Source of the DNA: Actinomycetota bacterium
GTDB lineage: Bacteria > Actinomycetota > Acidimicrobiia > Acidimicrobiales > JAFATL01
NCBI GenBank assembly: GCA_019243975.1
Contig: JAFATL010000188.1
Location: forward strand, 1-8,808
Length of the DNA stretch: 8,808 nt
Reading direction: 5' to 3'
Shown here: in pieces, positions 8,148-8,808 of the stretch
Layout of the letters: every line of letters begins with the position of its first letter
How positions within the stretch are numbered: position 1 is the first letter of the stretch
Program-made: the position numbers and the translations under genes
The notes under the pieces: generated by a model
Told to the model about the DNA's origin: nothing
Seen by the model: the letters and a program-made list of their open reading frames with translations, nothing else
Databases searched by the model: none

Positions 8148-8302
8148 AGCGACGTATTGCGATCGTGGGCGTGAGCCTGGCCCTGCTGTTCGGCGTGTCC
8201 GCACCGGTCATGGCCAGCACCACGTCCGGCGGTTCACAGCCGGCGCTGTCGGGGTTGTGCATCAACATCCCGGTGCTCAACATCGCGCCCTGCCTGCTCT
8301 GA
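8144..8302 (+). CDS. Small secreted two-cysteine peptide (hypothetical)
   Basis: This is a 52-codon gene I cannot assign to a family. Its ATG overlaps the sigma stop (ATGA, 8144-8147). The N-terminus is a textbook Sec signal peptide: basic MKRR, a hydrophobic core IAIVGVSLALLFGVSA (5-20) and a cleavage-like end PVMA/S, predicting cleavage after residue 24. The mature part would be 28 residues: a Ser/Thr/Gly-rich start, then SGLCINIPVLNIAPCLL at the end (residues 36-52), with cysteines at 39 and 50 that could form a disulfide once exported. No own ribosome site at good spacing is seen (GGAG lies 14 bases upstream), so translation probably depends on coupling to the sigma gene. The stop is 6 bases from the convergent ruvB stop. 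The signal peptide and the overlap argue for a real gene. The function is unknown; ligand, signalling peptide or surface component are all possible. Confidence 0.72.
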   Translation: MKRRIAIVGVSLALLFGVSAPVMASTTSGGSQPALSGLCINIPVLNIAPCLL

Positions 8303-8322
8303 GCTGACTCAGCTGAACAGGC
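8292..8322. terminator. Imperfect hairpin between convergent genes, possible bidirectional terminator
   Basis: GCCTG (8292-8296) can pair with CAGGC (8318-8322), and AGCTG (8302-8306) with CAGCT (8310-8314) around a 3-base loop; a 5/3 internal loop lies between the two stems. The core AGCTGACTCAGCT is a perfect 13-base palindrome. The hairpin covers the stop codons of both the secreted peptide gene and ruvB, where a two-way terminator would be expected. There is no T tract on either side, so it is weak as an intrinsic terminator. Confidence 0.3.
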
Positions 8323-8808
8323 CCGGGTTGGGGTCTGGTGGCGCGTCCAGGTTGAGGTGGCGCCAGGCGGCGGGCGTGGCGATGCGGCCGCGCGGGGTGC
8401 GCTGCAGCAGGCCCGCCTGAAGCAGGAACGGCTCGTACACGTCTTCGACGGTCTCGGTCTCTTCGCTCACACTGACGGCGAGCGTCGACAGGCCGACGGG
8501 GCCACCTCCGAAGCGGCGGCACACGGCGTCGAGGATGGCGCGGTCGACCTTGTCGAGGCCGAGCTCGTCGACGCCGAACAGCGACAGGCCGTCGCGCGCG
8601 GCATCGAGGGTGACGACGCCGTCGGCCCGCACCTCGGCGTAGTCGCGCACACGCTTCAGCAAGCGGTTGGCGATACGGGGCGTGCCACGCGAGCGACTGG
8701 CGATCTCGTACGCGCCTTCGGCGTCGAGCTGCACGCCGAGGATGCTGGCGACGCGGGTGATGATCTGCACGAGGTCGTCGACCGGGTAGTGGTCGAGGCG
8801 GGCGACGA
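8309..8808 (-). CDS. ruvB: Holliday junction DNA helicase subunit RuvB (C-terminal part, cut by window edge)
   Basis: RuvB is the hexameric AAA+ ATPase that drives branch migration of Holliday junctions with RuvA. The last 165 residues are present, about half of the usual 340; the Walker A and B motifs lie beyond the right edge. Visible are VARLDHYPVDDLVQII, the end of the ATPase domain (window residues 1-16); the sensor-2 region SRGTPRIANRLLKRVRDYAE with its conserved Arg; GLDKVDRAILDAVCRRFGGGPVGL of the small domain (the GGPVGL form is typical); and the winged-helix DNA-binding domain ending in EPFLLQAGLLQRTPRGRIATPAAWRHL. A short 15-residue tail ends in GLFS. It is convergent with the secreted peptide gene (6 bases between stops) and lies upstream of the queA operon on the same strand. 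Confidence 0.97.
   Translation of the reverse strand, partial: VARLDHYPVDDLVQIITRVASILGVQLDAEGAYEIASRSRGTPRIANRLLKRVRDYAEVRADGVVTLDAARDGLSLFGVDELGLDKVDRAILDAVCRRFGGGPVGLSTLAVSVSEETETVEDVYEPFLLQAGLLQRTPRGRIATPAAWRHLNLDAPPDPNPGLFS

Overview
This window looks like a chromosomal segment of a high-GC actinobacterium. A deep branch such as Acidimicrobiia is my inference: the order ruvB / yajC-secD-secF-apt-rel is the actinobacterial one, but queA and tgt, absent at this locus in the Streptomyces and Mycobacterium arrangements I know, are still present, and the proteins are rich in Ala, Gly, Arg and Val. No rRNA, tRNA, CRISPR array or insertion sequence is visible. No gene-free stretch exceeds 300 bases; the longest is the 110-base divergent intergenic region at 6964-7073.

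Layout, read along the minus strand from right to left: queA (5986-6963), tgt (4892-5989), yajC (4482-4838), secD (3007-4485), secF (1805-3010), apt (1242-1772) and the first 410 codons of a bifunctional rel/spoT gene (1-1232, running off the left edge). These look like one long operon. queA/tgt, yajC/secD and secD/secF overlap by 4 bases (GTGA, GTGA, ATGA); the other gaps are 53, 32 and 9 bases. The 3' half of ruvB (8309-8808, minus, running off the right edge) lies upstream of queA. The set combines queuosine tRNA modification (QueA, Tgt), the SecDF-YajC export motor, adenine salvage (Apt), stringent-response (p)ppGpp metabolism (Rel) and Holliday-junction migration (RuvB).

Between ruvB and queA, on the opposite strand, sits a two-gene cassette that does not belong to this housekeeping set. 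The first gene (7074-8147) encodes an ECF-type sigma factor whose sigma2 and sigma4 regions are followed by about 175 extra residues: a basic segment, a likely membrane-spanning stretch, a Ser/Ala/Thr/Pro-rich linker and a C-terminal tail predicted to lie outside the cell. The second (8144-8302) overlaps its stop codon by ATGA and encodes a 52-residue peptide with a clear signal peptide and a 28-residue mature part with two cysteines. No separate anti-sigma gene is visible. A membrane-tethered sigma factor translationally coupled to a small exported peptide is the most unusual thing in the window. Its function is not known to me, and the signalling idea offered below is inference.
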